Below, piece by piece: positions 39,901 to 45,736 of a stretch of 64,000 nucleotides of DNA. The DNA is from Streptomyces hygroscopicus (GTDB taxonomy: Bacteria; Actinomycetota; Actinomycetes; Streptomycetales; Streptomycetaceae): positions 186,001 through 250,000 of the forward strand of contig NZ_LBMW01000001.1 of assembly GCF_026168105.1 (NCBI RefSeq). Direction: 5' to 3'. The position numbers and the translations under genes were made by a program. How positions within the stretch are numbered: the first letter of the stretch is position 1; every line of letters starts with the position of its first letter. The notes beneath the pieces were generated by a model, which worked only from the letters and a program-made list of their open reading frames with translations, ran no database searches and was not told the DNA's origin.

Positions 39901-40484
39901 ACGACGTTGCCGAGCATGCCGGGGAAGGAATTCTCCTCCCAGGGGGCGTACGCGAGGCGGAACTTGGCGACGATCTCGTCGGCGTCCCGCCGGGACAGAC
40001 CGCAGGAGCGGACGACCTCCTTGAGCACGCCGCTCTGCAGCCGGGAGGTGAGCGGCTGGGTGAGCTGGTTGGCGCCGGTGATGCCGAGCACCACACCGGT
40101 GCGCGAGGCGTCGTACCAGGGCTGCTCGGCTCCGGCGTCCTTGAGCAGGTCGCGGGCGACGACCAGGCTGAGGAGCTGGAGGACGTCGGTGACCTCCAGG
40201 GTGTTGGGGGGAAGTCCGAACTCCAGCGGGTTGAACGGGACGTCGGGGATGAAGCCGCCGCGCTTGGAGTACGTCTTGTCCGGCGCCGAGGGGTCCGGGT
40301 CGTAGTGCTCGTCGACGTCCCAGTGACCATTGGGTACGTCGTCAATGCAGTCGGCGGCCGAAACGACGTTCGCCCAGAACTCCCGCAGATTGCCTGACTT
40401 GGGAAAGAGCGCAGAGAGGCCGACGATGGCGATGGGGTCCCGGGCGAGCCGACGGTCGAGGTGAGATTCCTGCGAAGAGTTCAC
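33969..40484 (-). CDS. PfaA-like polyunsaturated lipid synthase: KS-AT-ACP-ACP-KR-DH
   Basis: A 2171-aa iterative type I synthase. The GTG at 40484 follows AGAGGGA. KS at residues 15-470 (Cys216 in DAACASS, His351 in EAHGTGT, His391 in GHTKAAAG). AT at about 565-880 (Ser666 in GHSFGE, His772 in FHTPF, so malonyl-type). An Ala/Pro-rich linker. Two ACPs with DSIK serines at 1208 and 1317. KR at about 1560-1850 (VVTGGGRGITAACAVDL; SSVAGFFGNRGQSDYAMAN with catalytic Tyr). A divergent C-terminal DH-like domain occupies 1870-2150. The order is diagnostic of PfaA. Marine and myxobacterial PfaA usually carry 4-9 ACPs; two is low. The ACP-coding DNA is an exact 190-bp repeat. The gene is 119 bp downstream of the free ACP gene and begins the synthase sub-operon with it. 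Confidence 0.94.
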   Translation of the reverse strand: MNSSQESHLDRRLARDPIAIVGLSALFPKSGNLREFWANVVSAADCIDDVPNGHWDVDEHYDPDPSAPDKTYSKRGGFIPDVPFNPLEFGLPPNTLEVTDVLQLLSLVVARDLLKDAGAEQPWYDASRTGVVLGITGANQLTQPLTSRLQSGVLKEVVRSCGLSRRDADEIVAKFRLAYAPWEENSFPGMLGNVVAGRIANRLDLGAINMTVDAACASSLGAVRAATSELLEGRADTMLVGGCDAENTIFMYLCFSKTPALSKSGRIRPFDKNADGTLIGEGIGMLAMRRLADAERDGNRIYAVLRGLGTSSDGRFKSIYAPRKEGQMIALRRAYEDADISPASIELFEAHGTGTAVGDATELSALSAVVSEVTDNQQYAAVGSVKSQIGHTKAAAGAAGMIKLALALHHKVLPPTINVDEPNPAIDFTSPFYVNTEARPWIRDPERPRRRAAISSFGFGGTNFHMVLEEHGDGDDLRVLYPVAAVHLWHAPDTAMLTKALAEGAPATGGPAPAGHARLALVARTDDELTTLREAALGALRARPDAEAWSNPKGIHFRRRAASTGKVGALFAGQGSQYVNPGRTAVMALPPLRGAFDQANRHFEGTEPLSCVAFPPPVFDDAARTAQEAALRATEYAQPAIGALSAGQFRYLTELGFTADGFLGHSFGELTALWAAGALDDEAFFGLARARGRAMAPPQEPGFDTGAMAALVAPQERVAALLAGQHDVAVCNRNAPDQIVVGGATVAVERLVAEAEEAGIRASRLPVSAAFHTPFVGHAVEVFRAEVERAEVGTPNTPVFANTKDAVYGDDVAANRTVLSEQLIHPVDFQARVEEMYARGIRTFVEFGPKSILTHLVRRILGNREHTAVALDGGPARDADVALKQAVAQLAVLGLPLVTTDRYVAPPVEIEPTKGMSILLNGINYVSPQRRAAYRDAIENGYRVAVPTLPGAPAPASGGGPAISTGAGRGSVPVPAPVPVPAPVPVPAAAPAPAPTPVSTVVATAPGASLAAPVPAPTLMETTHVDSDRLADLVADHLALHEDYLTSQLQSAKRLAGLLERAADQGQIGQVLAGVNAVKEHGLDIGRSHLRANEILRDLAGLELGTASAPAAPSPAPVRMAPASQPAVPLAPAPAAPQALTSAPAPAPDQAPAVPVADPAATEPAPEPAVPALDAEAVLLEVVGRKTGYPVEMLELDMDVEADLGIDSIKRVEIMGVLQQRFGGSAAVGPEQLAELRTLRHIVEVVAGTAASAAVAAEPVAAEPVGAEQAAAEQSTAGVSAADVRSALLEVVGRKTGYPVEMLELDMDVEADLGIDSIKRVEIMGVLQQRFGGSAAVGPEQLAELRTLRHIAEFMAGATQSASSAPQAAIGAADDKPGPATGRAQAVLVELPTPDLLVDAYVKGFGALVVDGGADLVPAVVSRLMESGRHVHVLRLPGVAQRITDVKDHSLSGWGVTELAACMEDIVADRISLVVDLSGAHHTDWSEGTRRLAHTLLLAKHALEPLTAAAAAGRAAFVTVTRLDGVFGLAGVAEDLTPAAGVAGLVKTLAVEAPQLFCRAVDLAPGLTPEAAATLVLNEAHDADTNTTQAGHDGTRRVGLGLGEQPLTPAVDVPQLTSDDLLVVTGGGRGITAACAVDLARTHRPGLLLLGRTPLDEEPAWARGIDEAGLKSAAMARLESAGEKPTPKRVEQLYQAVVGAREIRRTLADIRAVGSEVEYLAVDITDPAATGAALAPYKERVTGLVHGAGVLADRLIADKKASEIERVLAPKLTGLRTVREALPADALRHVVLFSSVAGFFGNRGQSDYAMANEVLNAWASSWKRRHPGAHVTSLNWGAWDSGMVSAEIKAVFEERGIPLIPVDTGARLFTEQFAGERAGDVVTVLGPTTPLSRPERPLTTSPVTVERRLDALETDPVVADHLIGDAPVLPAVVALGWAIGAVERTHAVEVRQVRDFTVHNGIVFDGTQPERVALTMTSAGDTIQVALRTADAEGAVRPRYAAVVAPQAVPAKETVIGLPALGGGRHAGRLYSDGTLFHGASLRGVRRVLAESESRLVLECALPELRPGGGAFGSARFQPGTADLLLQGGLVWVRLFRGTAGLPLSVARADLHHPLPDGEPFLVVVEPTPWGNGTTTALTITACAPGGRVLTRFDGVCVTSAPQLAARFISG
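36431..36620 (-). repeat. 190-bp perfect direct repeat, copy 1 (second ACP)
   Basis: Identical over its whole length to 36758-36947, offset 327 bp (109 codons). It codes for the core of the second ACP of the PfaA-like protein. Identity at silent sites means recent duplication or gene conversion. Confidence 0.95.
36758..36947 (-). repeat. 190-bp perfect direct repeat, copy 2 (first ACP)
   Basis: Partner of 36431-36620, coding for the first ACP of the PfaA-like protein, including the DSIK phosphopantetheine site. Confidence 0.95.
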
Positions 40485-40603
40485 GGCGAGTCCCTCTGGG
40501 TCTGGCGAACAGGGGTTTCGTTTTCGGCACCCGGGCCCGGCGGACCGACCCGCGCGCGCCCGGCGAGGCACGGCGGGTGCATGGTCCGGCCCGGTGGCCC
40601 GCG

Positions 40604-40870
40604 TCAGGCCGCGGTGGTGCGCCGCTCGCACTCCTCGGCGATGTGCGCTGCCAGTGCCTCGACGGTCGGGTGGTACCAGAGCGCCGTCGTGCCGAGCTCG
40701 AAGCCGAGCCAGCTCTCCAACTCACCGGCCATGATCAGCGCCGTGGTGCTGTCGAGGTCGAGTTCGTCGAAGTACTGGTCCGGCGGGACCTCCGACGGGT
40801 CGACGCCCAGGCGCTGCGCAATCTCTTCGGTCAACCACTTCCGGGCTTCGTCGGCCGTGACTTGCATCAT
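40604..40870 (-). CDS. Stand-alone acyl carrier protein
   Basis: An 88-aa ACP. Start at ATG 40870 with AGGA 6 nt upstream (a second ATG follows directly). The phosphopantetheine Ser lies in ELDLDSTTALIMAGELESW, and the C-terminus LWYHPTVEALAAHIAEE is typical of PKS-type ACPs. It is first in the synthase sub-operon, ahead of the PfaA-like gene. It may shuttle the finished or partly built chain from the large synthase to the reductase, dehydrogenases or hydroxylase. Its sequence differs clearly from the two ACPs inside the PfaA-like protein. Confidence 0.92.
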   Translation of the reverse strand: MMQVTADEARKWLTEEIAQRLGVDPSEVPPDQYFDELDLDSTTALIMAGELESWLGFELGTTALWYHPTVEALAAHIAEECERRTTAA

Positions 40871-41280
40871 GTTCGATCCTCTCCGAAGTGCTTTCGCGCG
40901 CCTTTCGGGGACGCTTGGAATATCCCCGGCGGCGCCTTGTACGAGGAAGGCACAAAAGCATTGATCAGCAATGGCCGGATCGGCCAATGGGCTGGTGGCG
41001 TTGGCGAATTGAAAACCTAGGGCGACAGGCCTGTCCGGGCAACTGAACTCGGCACCGAAAAAGGCCCATTGACCCGAACTCAATGGTGCGGGCGGCCCAT
41101 TCGCGACGGCATTTTCAGACTGAGCTGCGGCGATTCTCCGGCAGGAGACGGGAGGCGGTGGCCGTGTCAGCCTGGTTGAAGGCTGTCAGCACCCGTGTCA
41201 GCCGCGCCCCAAGGACCGACCCCACAGCCGTCGGCTTCGGGCCGATGCCTCGCCGCGCGGGCGCCCACCCCGCCTTGTTG
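40871..41280 (-). promoter_or_regulatory. Promoter region of the synthase sub-operon with two palindromes
   Basis: This 400-bp gap between a terminator and the ACP gene should hold the promoter of the synthase sub-operon. At 41066-41086 there is CCATTGA-N7-TCAATGG, a perfect inverted repeat of repressor-operator shape. At 41024-41035 there is a 12-bp perfect palindrome GACAGGCCTGTC. No gene is supported here. Confidence 0.55.
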
Positions 41281-41304
41281 GCCCGGGCCTCTCCGGGCCC
41301 GGGC
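41281..41304 (-). terminator. Terminator between the two sub-operons
   Basis: 9-bp arms GCCCGGGCC / GGCCCGGGC with a 6-nt loop, 9 bp past the stop codon of the hydroxylase-family gene. It separates the amine/tailoring sub-operon from the ACP-synthase sub-operon. Confidence 0.75.
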
Positions 41305-41313
41305 TGTTGCTGC

Positions 41314-41991
41314 TCAGGCGGTCCGGCCGCCTGACCGCGCGGTGCTGCGGCGGGGGCGGCGGGCGACGGAGGTGCCGAACAACTCGTCCCAGTAGGGGGC
41401 GGAGATCCCGAATCCGCAGGTGTCGTCACGGAAGTGGTGGCGCATATGGAGCGAACGCAGGCGGCGCATCAGCCGGTTCTTCGGGGTGGCGTGATGCAGG
41501 TAGAGGTGGCACAGGTCGTAGGTGAGGTAGCCAATGGCGTACCCGGCTCCGAACGTCAAGGGCAGCGAGCCCGGTCCGGAGGCCAGGTATATCGTGCCGG
41601 CAACCATGGGGATGCTCAGCAGCGGGCTCAAAATGGAGCGGCGGGCGTCTTGCGGGTAATCGTGGTGGACCCCATGGAGGATGTAGTGGAGCCGCGCCCC
41701 GAACCCCTTCTCGGGCTCGTAATGCAGCACGATGCGGTGGCCCCAGTACTCGGACAGAGTCCAGGTGACATATCCGGCCGCGGCCCATCCCATCAGCGCC
41801 CAGCTGCCGGCCTGTTCTCTTGCGATCGCGAACCAGACGCAGGCGATGATGACCGGGGTGTACATGGCCACGGTGATCACGGGGTGGACGTGGATGAGGT
41901 TGTCCAGCCACGACCAGCCGACGACGGCCGGCGCTTTGCCGCGGCGAATGGCGCCCTTGCTGGTGCTGGGTGCGGGTGTCGAGGAGGTCAT
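41314..41991 (-). CDS. Fatty acid hydroxylase / sterol desaturase superfamily membrane protein
   Basis: A 225-aa integral membrane di-iron enzyme. The His clusters are clear: EYWGHRIVLHY, HYILHGVHHDYPQD and HLYLHHATPKN...HMRHHF. This matches fatty-acid 2-hydroxylase-type proteins (HxxxxH, HxxxHH, HxxHH patterns) with about four hydrophobic segments (VITVAMYTPVIIACVWFAIA and others). The ATG at 41991 overlaps the stop of the preceding 48-aa ORF (ATGA), and GAGG precedes it. By family it would hydroxylate or desaturate an acyl chain at the membrane using O2. Last gene of the tailoring sub-operon. Position and type of reaction are inference. Confidence 0.88.
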   Translation of the reverse strand: MTSSTPAPSTSKGAIRRGKAPAVVGWSWLDNLIHVHPVITVAMYTPVIIACVWFAIAREQAGSWALMGWAAAGYVTWTLSEYWGHRIVLHYEPEKGFGARLHYILHGVHHDYPQDARRSILSPLLSIPMVAGTIYLASGPGSLPLTFGAGYAIGYLTYDLCHLYLHHATPKNRLMRRLRSLHMRHHFRDDTCGFGISAPYWDELFGTSVARRPRRSTARSGGRTA

Positions 41992-42134
41992 GCGCCGGCT
42001 CCTGCCGCCGCAGGGACCCTCACCAGCGTCTCGTAGCCCGTGCAGGGGACGATGAACCGCTCGGCGTTCGTGCGGCCGATGCCCCAGCCGCCACCGGCGA
42101 TGGGCACGGCCTCGTCGTTGAGAGTTCTGTGCAC
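41988..42134 (-). CDS. 48-residue small protein, translationally coupled to the hydroxylase
   Basis: A short ORF from GTG 42134. An excellent GGAGG site lies 5 nt before the GTG, and its TGA overlaps the ATG of the hydroxylase gene by 4 bp. Downstream of the flavin reductase the gap is only 41 bp. The product contains VPIAGGGWGIG near the start and ERFIVPCTGYETLVRV in the middle, then an Ala/Gly tail. The VPxxxGYE part recalls small actinobacterial DUF5988-type proteins, which are about 60-70 aa and found in secondary-metabolite clusters, but I am not sure. It has no signal peptide or membrane helix. It may be a chaperone, adaptor or regulator of the membrane enzyme. Confidence 0.7.
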   Translation of the reverse strand: MHRTLNDEAVPIAGGGWGIGRTNAERFIVPCTGYETLVRVPAAAGAGA

Positions 42135-42175
42135 TGGTCCCTCCTGCTGTGTGAGGTGTTCTGGGGGCGAGGTGG

Positions 42176-42703
42176 TCAGGTGAGTGCGGTGAACATACGG
42201 TTGTGCCAGACCAGCGGCGGGCCGCCGCTGCGGCTGTCACCACTGCCGACGCTGCGCACGGTGGCGGTGACGATGGTGTGATCGCCGCCAGGATGCATGT
42301 GGGCGACCTGGCAGGTCAGCCAGGCCAGCGCGTCGCTCAGCACGGGCAGGGCGTCAATCTGGTGGTGACGGGTGCGGGCGAAGCGGTCGCCATGGCTGAT
42401 CGCGGCGTCGGCGAACCGCTCTGCCAGGGGGGCTTGGTCGTGGCGCAGAAGGTTGAGCGCGAAGGCGCCGTTGACCTGGATCCCGGCGAGGGTGCGGCTT
42501 TGGTTGCTGAGGCAGACCAGCGCCATCAGCGGATCAAGGGAAAGCGAACACACGGCACTTGCGGTCATCCCACAGGGGCTGGTGCCGTCTGGGCTACTGG
42601 TCGTCACAATGGTGACTCCGGTGGGCAGTTGGGCGAACGCGTTCCGGAATGCCTCTGAGGTCACGGCCTGTTCAGGGGCGTGCAGGGCCCTCGGACGGCT
42701 CAC
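42176..42703 (-). CDS. Flavin reductase of two-component monooxygenase type
   Basis: A 175-aa protein with the flavin reductase/HpaC-type split-barrel pattern: AFAQLPTGVTIVTT, GMTASAVCSLSLDPLMALVCLS, GAFALNLLRHDQ and the C-terminal HIVTATV-like strand. The GTG at 42703 overlaps the stop of the upstream short ORF (GTGA), so I favour it over the GTG at 42664. Family role: NAD(P)H-dependent reduction of free FMN/FAD to feed an oxygenase. The natural partner is the 374-aa acyl-CoA-dehydrogenase-like protein at 43170-44294. The pair recalls VlmR/VlmH (isobutylamine N-hydroxylase system of valanimycin). Confidence 0.88.
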   Translation of the reverse strand: MSRPRALHAPEQAVTSEAFRNAFAQLPTGVTIVTTSSPDGTSPCGMTASAVCSLSLDPLMALVCLSNQSRTLAGIQVNGAFALNLLRHDQAPLAERFADAAISHGDRFARTRHHQIDALPVLSDALAWLTCQVAHMHPGGDHTIVTATVRSVGSGDSRSGGPPLVWHNRMFTALT

Positions 42704-42963
42704 GGCTGACCACCGCCGCCGGCCAGGGCGGAGGCGAGTGCGTTGTCGCCGTAGCGTCCGTGCGCTGCTGCCACCAGCCTGGTCCTGAACGGTTCCAGAC
42801 CCGCACGGCGCTCGGTCAGGTCCCGCGCAGGTAGCCCGTGGGCGCTGGGGACCGGGGGGCGGCGGATCAGGGCGACCACATGGCAGCGCGACAGTTGGGG
42901 CATCAACGCCGCGCCGACGACGCCCGAGGGGCCGGTGGGTGGGAAGGCGGTGACAGAAGACAC
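42700..42963 (-). CDS. Short Rossmann-fold (SDR/epimerase-like) protein, truncated
   Basis: An 87-aa ORF from GTG 42963, with GAGGTG before it and a GTGA overlap with the flavin reductase start. The N-terminus carries a nucleotide-binding motif TGPSGVVGAALMPQLSRCHVV followed by ALIRR, the beta-alpha-beta start of NAD(P)-dependent epimerases and thioester-reductase-like SDRs. A complete SDR needs about 250-350 residues and the YxxxK site, both absent. It is therefore either a remnant kept for translational coupling or a small cofactor-binding partner. The good ribosome-binding site and both tight junctions suggest it is still translated. Confidence 0.6.
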   Translation of the reverse strand: MSSVTAFPPTGPSGVVGAALMPQLSRCHVVALIRRPPVPSAHGLPARDLTERRAGLEPFRTRLVAAAHGRYGDNALASALAGGGGQP

Positions 42964-43169
42964 GTTCGAGCACCTCACGGGTGGGCGGCGTTGTACGTAC
43001 GAGAGGCCGGAGCTCCGGGCGGGCGCTTGCTCGCGGCGACACGGTGCACGCACGGCTTGATGGGGACCCGGTGGTTCGTTGCCGGGCGGATGTCGGGGGG
43101 CGAAAGGTGAAGGATGCCGGTGCGGGCACGGAACCCGTTCTCCGCCCGCACCGGAAGCGGCGGTCGGAG

Positions 43170-44294
43170 TCAGGGAATGCGCAGCTCCTCGCCGGCCAGA
43201 GTGTCCACCAGCCGGGCGGCCATGCGGCCGCGCGAGGGGGGATGAAAGGCCAGCGCACGGCAGGCGGAGTTGAGGTAGGCGATGTCGCCGGAGGAGATGA
43301 AGGCCATTCCGCCCAGGGCCTCCACAGTGGCCGCCAACACGCGGTTGATCGCGTCCTGGGCGGCGTAGCGGCAGATCAGCGACTGAGTGAGGGTGTCCTG
43401 ACCCATGGGCTCGGTGGATGCGGCCAGGGCCTCGACGGCGAGGACGGCCGCCTCGACGGCGGTGGCGGACTCGGCGCGGACGGCCGCGGCCACCTTCGTG
43501 TTGGCCAGGGTGCGTTCCACCAATGCGGAGGCCGCTCCCAGGTAACTGGCGGTCATCAGCAGCTCGAACCAGACGAAGCCGACTGTCTGCAGGTGGTCCA
43601 GGCGGCCGTCGTTGGTGACGTCGGTGCGCACCACCAGTTCGGCGGGCACCTCCACATTGTCGAGGACCACCTCGTCGCTTTCGGCTCCGGCCAGGATCGG
43701 GCTGCTCCAGAACGGACGGACGCTCACCCCGGGCGCGTCGGCCGGGATCACGGCGATAGCCAGTTGCGGCGTGCCATCGGGGCCGGGCAGCGCGACCGAA
43801 GCAGTGAGGAGATTCATTGACCGGGCGAGGCTGCACGGCTTCTTCGAGCCGCTCAGCCATACCTTCTCTCCCTCCACCCGGACGGTGAGATTCGGGGCAA
43901 GTATGCCCTGACCGGTGCACCCCTCGGCGAAGCCGGAGGCAAGCAGCAGTCGGTCCTGGGCGATCGCGGCCAGCAGCATCGATTCCGTGCCGTCGCCGTG
44001 CGCTGCGGCCTCGACCACGGCGGCGACGGAGAAGTGGTGCATTGTGGTGGCCACGGCCAGCGACGGAGAGCGGGCGCCCAGGGCGCGCTGTACACGCGTT
44101 GCGGTCAGCAGATCGGCTCCCCGCCCGCCGTGCTCGCCGGGAACCAGGAGAGCGGGCCCGCCCGCTTCGATGAACGCGGCCAGTGCCGGCCCATCGGGAC
44201 TCTCCAGGTCCGCAAGTGAATGCGCGGCCAGCTTCCGGTCCAGCCCGGGCAGCGCGTTCTCCAAAGCGGTGCGCTCACGGTGCAAGAACTTCAT
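43170..44294 (-). CDS. Acyl-CoA-dehydrogenase-like flavoprotein, possible amine N-oxygenase
   Basis: A 374-aa protein; the ATG at 44294 follows GAAGG at 5 nt. The fold is acyl-CoA dehydrogenase: EHGGRGADLLTATRVQRALG, ASGFAEGCTGQGILAPNLTV, VWLSGSKKPCSLARSMNLLT, the mid-region AGAESDEVVLDNVEVP and a C-terminal four-helix domain with ALGGMAFI. Members of this superfamily that work with a flavin reductase include VlmH-type amine N-hydroxylases and nitrososynthases. The nearby flavin reductase supports an oxygenase role, and the aminotransferase and thioester reductase just upstream would supply an amine substrate. A simple acyl dehydrogenase role cannot be excluded. Confidence 0.8.
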   Translation of the reverse strand: MKFLHRERTALENALPGLDRKLAAHSLADLESPDGPALAAFIEAGGPALLVPGEHGGRGADLLTATRVQRALGARSPSLAVATTMHHFSVAAVVEAAAHGDGTESMLLAAIAQDRLLLASGFAEGCTGQGILAPNLTVRVEGEKVWLSGSKKPCSLARSMNLLTASVALPGPDGTPQLAIAVIPADAPGVSVRPFWSSPILAGAESDEVVLDNVEVPAELVVRTDVTNDGRLDHLQTVGFVWFELLMTASYLGAASALVERTLANTKVAAAVRAESATAVEAAVLAVEALAASTEPMGQDTLTQSLICRYAAQDAINRVLAATVEALGGMAFISSGDIAYLNSACRALAFHPPSRGRMAARLVDTLAGEELRIP

Positions 44295-44510
44295 CTCTAC
44301 CTTCCCCCTCATGGTTTCGTGACCAACGGATAAATTGCTGCGCCGGGTCGGCAACCGCCGTGGCCTGCGTGAAGGCGACGCGGGGACGCGTCCGCCGCGG
44401 TGTGGACGAACCTCTCCGCAGAGGCGAGGACGGCCACTTCCGCGCGCTCCGAGGCGGCGAAGAGCGGACCGGCTGGTACGGATGCTCGGCGGGTAGGCGA
44501 GGACGGACCG

Positions 44511-45698
44511 TCAGGCGCCGTTGACCGTCGCGGGATCCGGCAGGACGCCTTGGCGGACGAAGTACGCCACGTACGTGGAGAACACCGCCTCATCGATGTC
44601 CGGGCTTGTGAAACCGGCATCGACAAGGAACTCCCGGGTGGACACATCCGAGAACTCGGCCATCTCGACCTTCTCCGATTCAGCCATCACGCGCATCAGC
44701 GGAACCATGGAGTTGGTGACGTCCGCAGCGATGGCCTTCATCCACTTCAGGATGCTGACCTCTGTCAACTCGTACCCGGCGCTGCGCAGCAGACGGAGGA
44801 TCTCCTCCGGGCCCAGCACATCGGGACTGACCTGGTGGAAGATCCCGCCGATCGCCCGGGGGTTCCGTGAGAGGGCGACGATCGCGGCGCTGACGTAGTC
44901 GACCGGCACGATGTTCATGGACAGCCGGAACCTGCGTGGATACACGCCGGCCTGCAGGGAGCCCTTGATGAACCGCCAGACGAAGTCGTTCTCCTGGCAG
45001 GCTCCACTTCGTGAGTCGCCCCACACCTGACCGGGACGGTGGATCGTCACAGGTACGCCCCTGCGGCCTGCCTTCAGCACGAGTTGCTCGGCGACCCACT
45101 TGCTCTTGGCGTATCCCAGCTGCAGCGACTGCGGCGGCCCGGTCGGGTCGATCTCCGTCCGCGGCGACCGGTCCGCCCTCGGCTCGAACACGGCCGTGGT
45201 CGACACATGATGCAAGGTCGCCCCGGCCGCGCAGGCCAGTCTGAGTATTTCGTGGGTCGCGTCGACCGTCGCCCTGCGAAGCCACTTGTAGATCGTCAGG
45301 AAGTTGACCTTGGCCGCGGAGTGGTAGATGGCGCCGATCCGCCCGGCCAGCTCGGTGTAGGTCTCCTCCGGCATGCCGAGTCGGGGCTGTGTCACATCAC
45401 CGGTCACCACCCTCACCGCGTCCAGATCGAGACCGTCGAGGAGTTCGTACGTGCGCAGGTTCTCCGTCAGCCGCTTGAGGCCGGTGTCGCAGTCCGGGGC
45501 CCGCACCAGGCAGTGCACGGTCAGGCCATGCGCGAGCAGTTCCCTCAGCAGAAACGCCCCGAGAAAACCGGTCGCGCCGGTGAGGAACACTTCGGATATG
45601 GTTTGCGGATCCTGTCCCGCGAAGCCCGTTATGTCGTCGTGCAGCCTGACATCGTCGGCGAATTCTCCGGTGACTTCTGAAAGCGTGGGCGAAGTCAT
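44511..45698 (-). CDS. Stand-alone thioester reductase (NAD(P)H-dependent, SDR type)
   Basis: A 395-aa protein of the thioester-reductase/Lys2-type SDR family: VFLTGATGFLGAFLLRELLA (cofactor binding), HSAAKVNF, HVSTTAVFEP, and catalytic YAKSKWVAEQL with IHRPGQVWGDS following. The length and motifs match the R domain of NRPS/PKS proteins and carboxylic acid reductases, here free-standing. It should release an ACP- or CoA-bound acyl chain as an aldehyde (or alcohol). It lies between the aminotransferase (38 bp upstream) and the flavoprotein gene. Reductase plus aminotransferase is the known way to terminal amines in coelimycin-, streptazone- and tambjamine-type pathways. Confidence 0.9.
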   Translation of the reverse strand: MTSPTLSEVTGEFADDVRLHDDITGFAGQDPQTISEVFLTGATGFLGAFLLRELLAHGLTVHCLVRAPDCDTGLKRLTENLRTYELLDGLDLDAVRVVTGDVTQPRLGMPEETYTELAGRIGAIYHSAAKVNFLTIYKWLRRATVDATHEILRLACAAGATLHHVSTTAVFEPRADRSPRTEIDPTGPPQSLQLGYAKSKWVAEQLVLKAGRRGVPVTIHRPGQVWGDSRSGACQENDFVWRFIKGSLQAGVYPRRFRLSMNIVPVDYVSAAIVALSRNPRAIGGIFHQVSPDVLGPEEILRLLRSAGYELTEVSILKWMKAIAADVTNSMVPLMRVMAESEKVEMAEFSDVSTREFLVDAGFTSPDIDEAVFSTYVAYFVRQGVLPDPATVNGA

Positions 45699-45736
45699 CA
45701 GTTGTCTTCGTTCCTTCCCGCCGGCATCGGCTCCGG

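Noticed and set aside
37887..40397. An 836-codon plus-strand open frame inside the PfaA-like gene
   Set aside because: Shadow of the KS-AT region.
26452..40484. Enediyne or heterocyst-glycolipid synthase as alternative class
   Set aside because: Enediyne PKSs are a single KS-AT-ACP-KR-DH-PPTase chain, and glycolipid systems lack the KS-CLF-AT-DH-DH protein with PfaD; the domain set here is Pfa-like.
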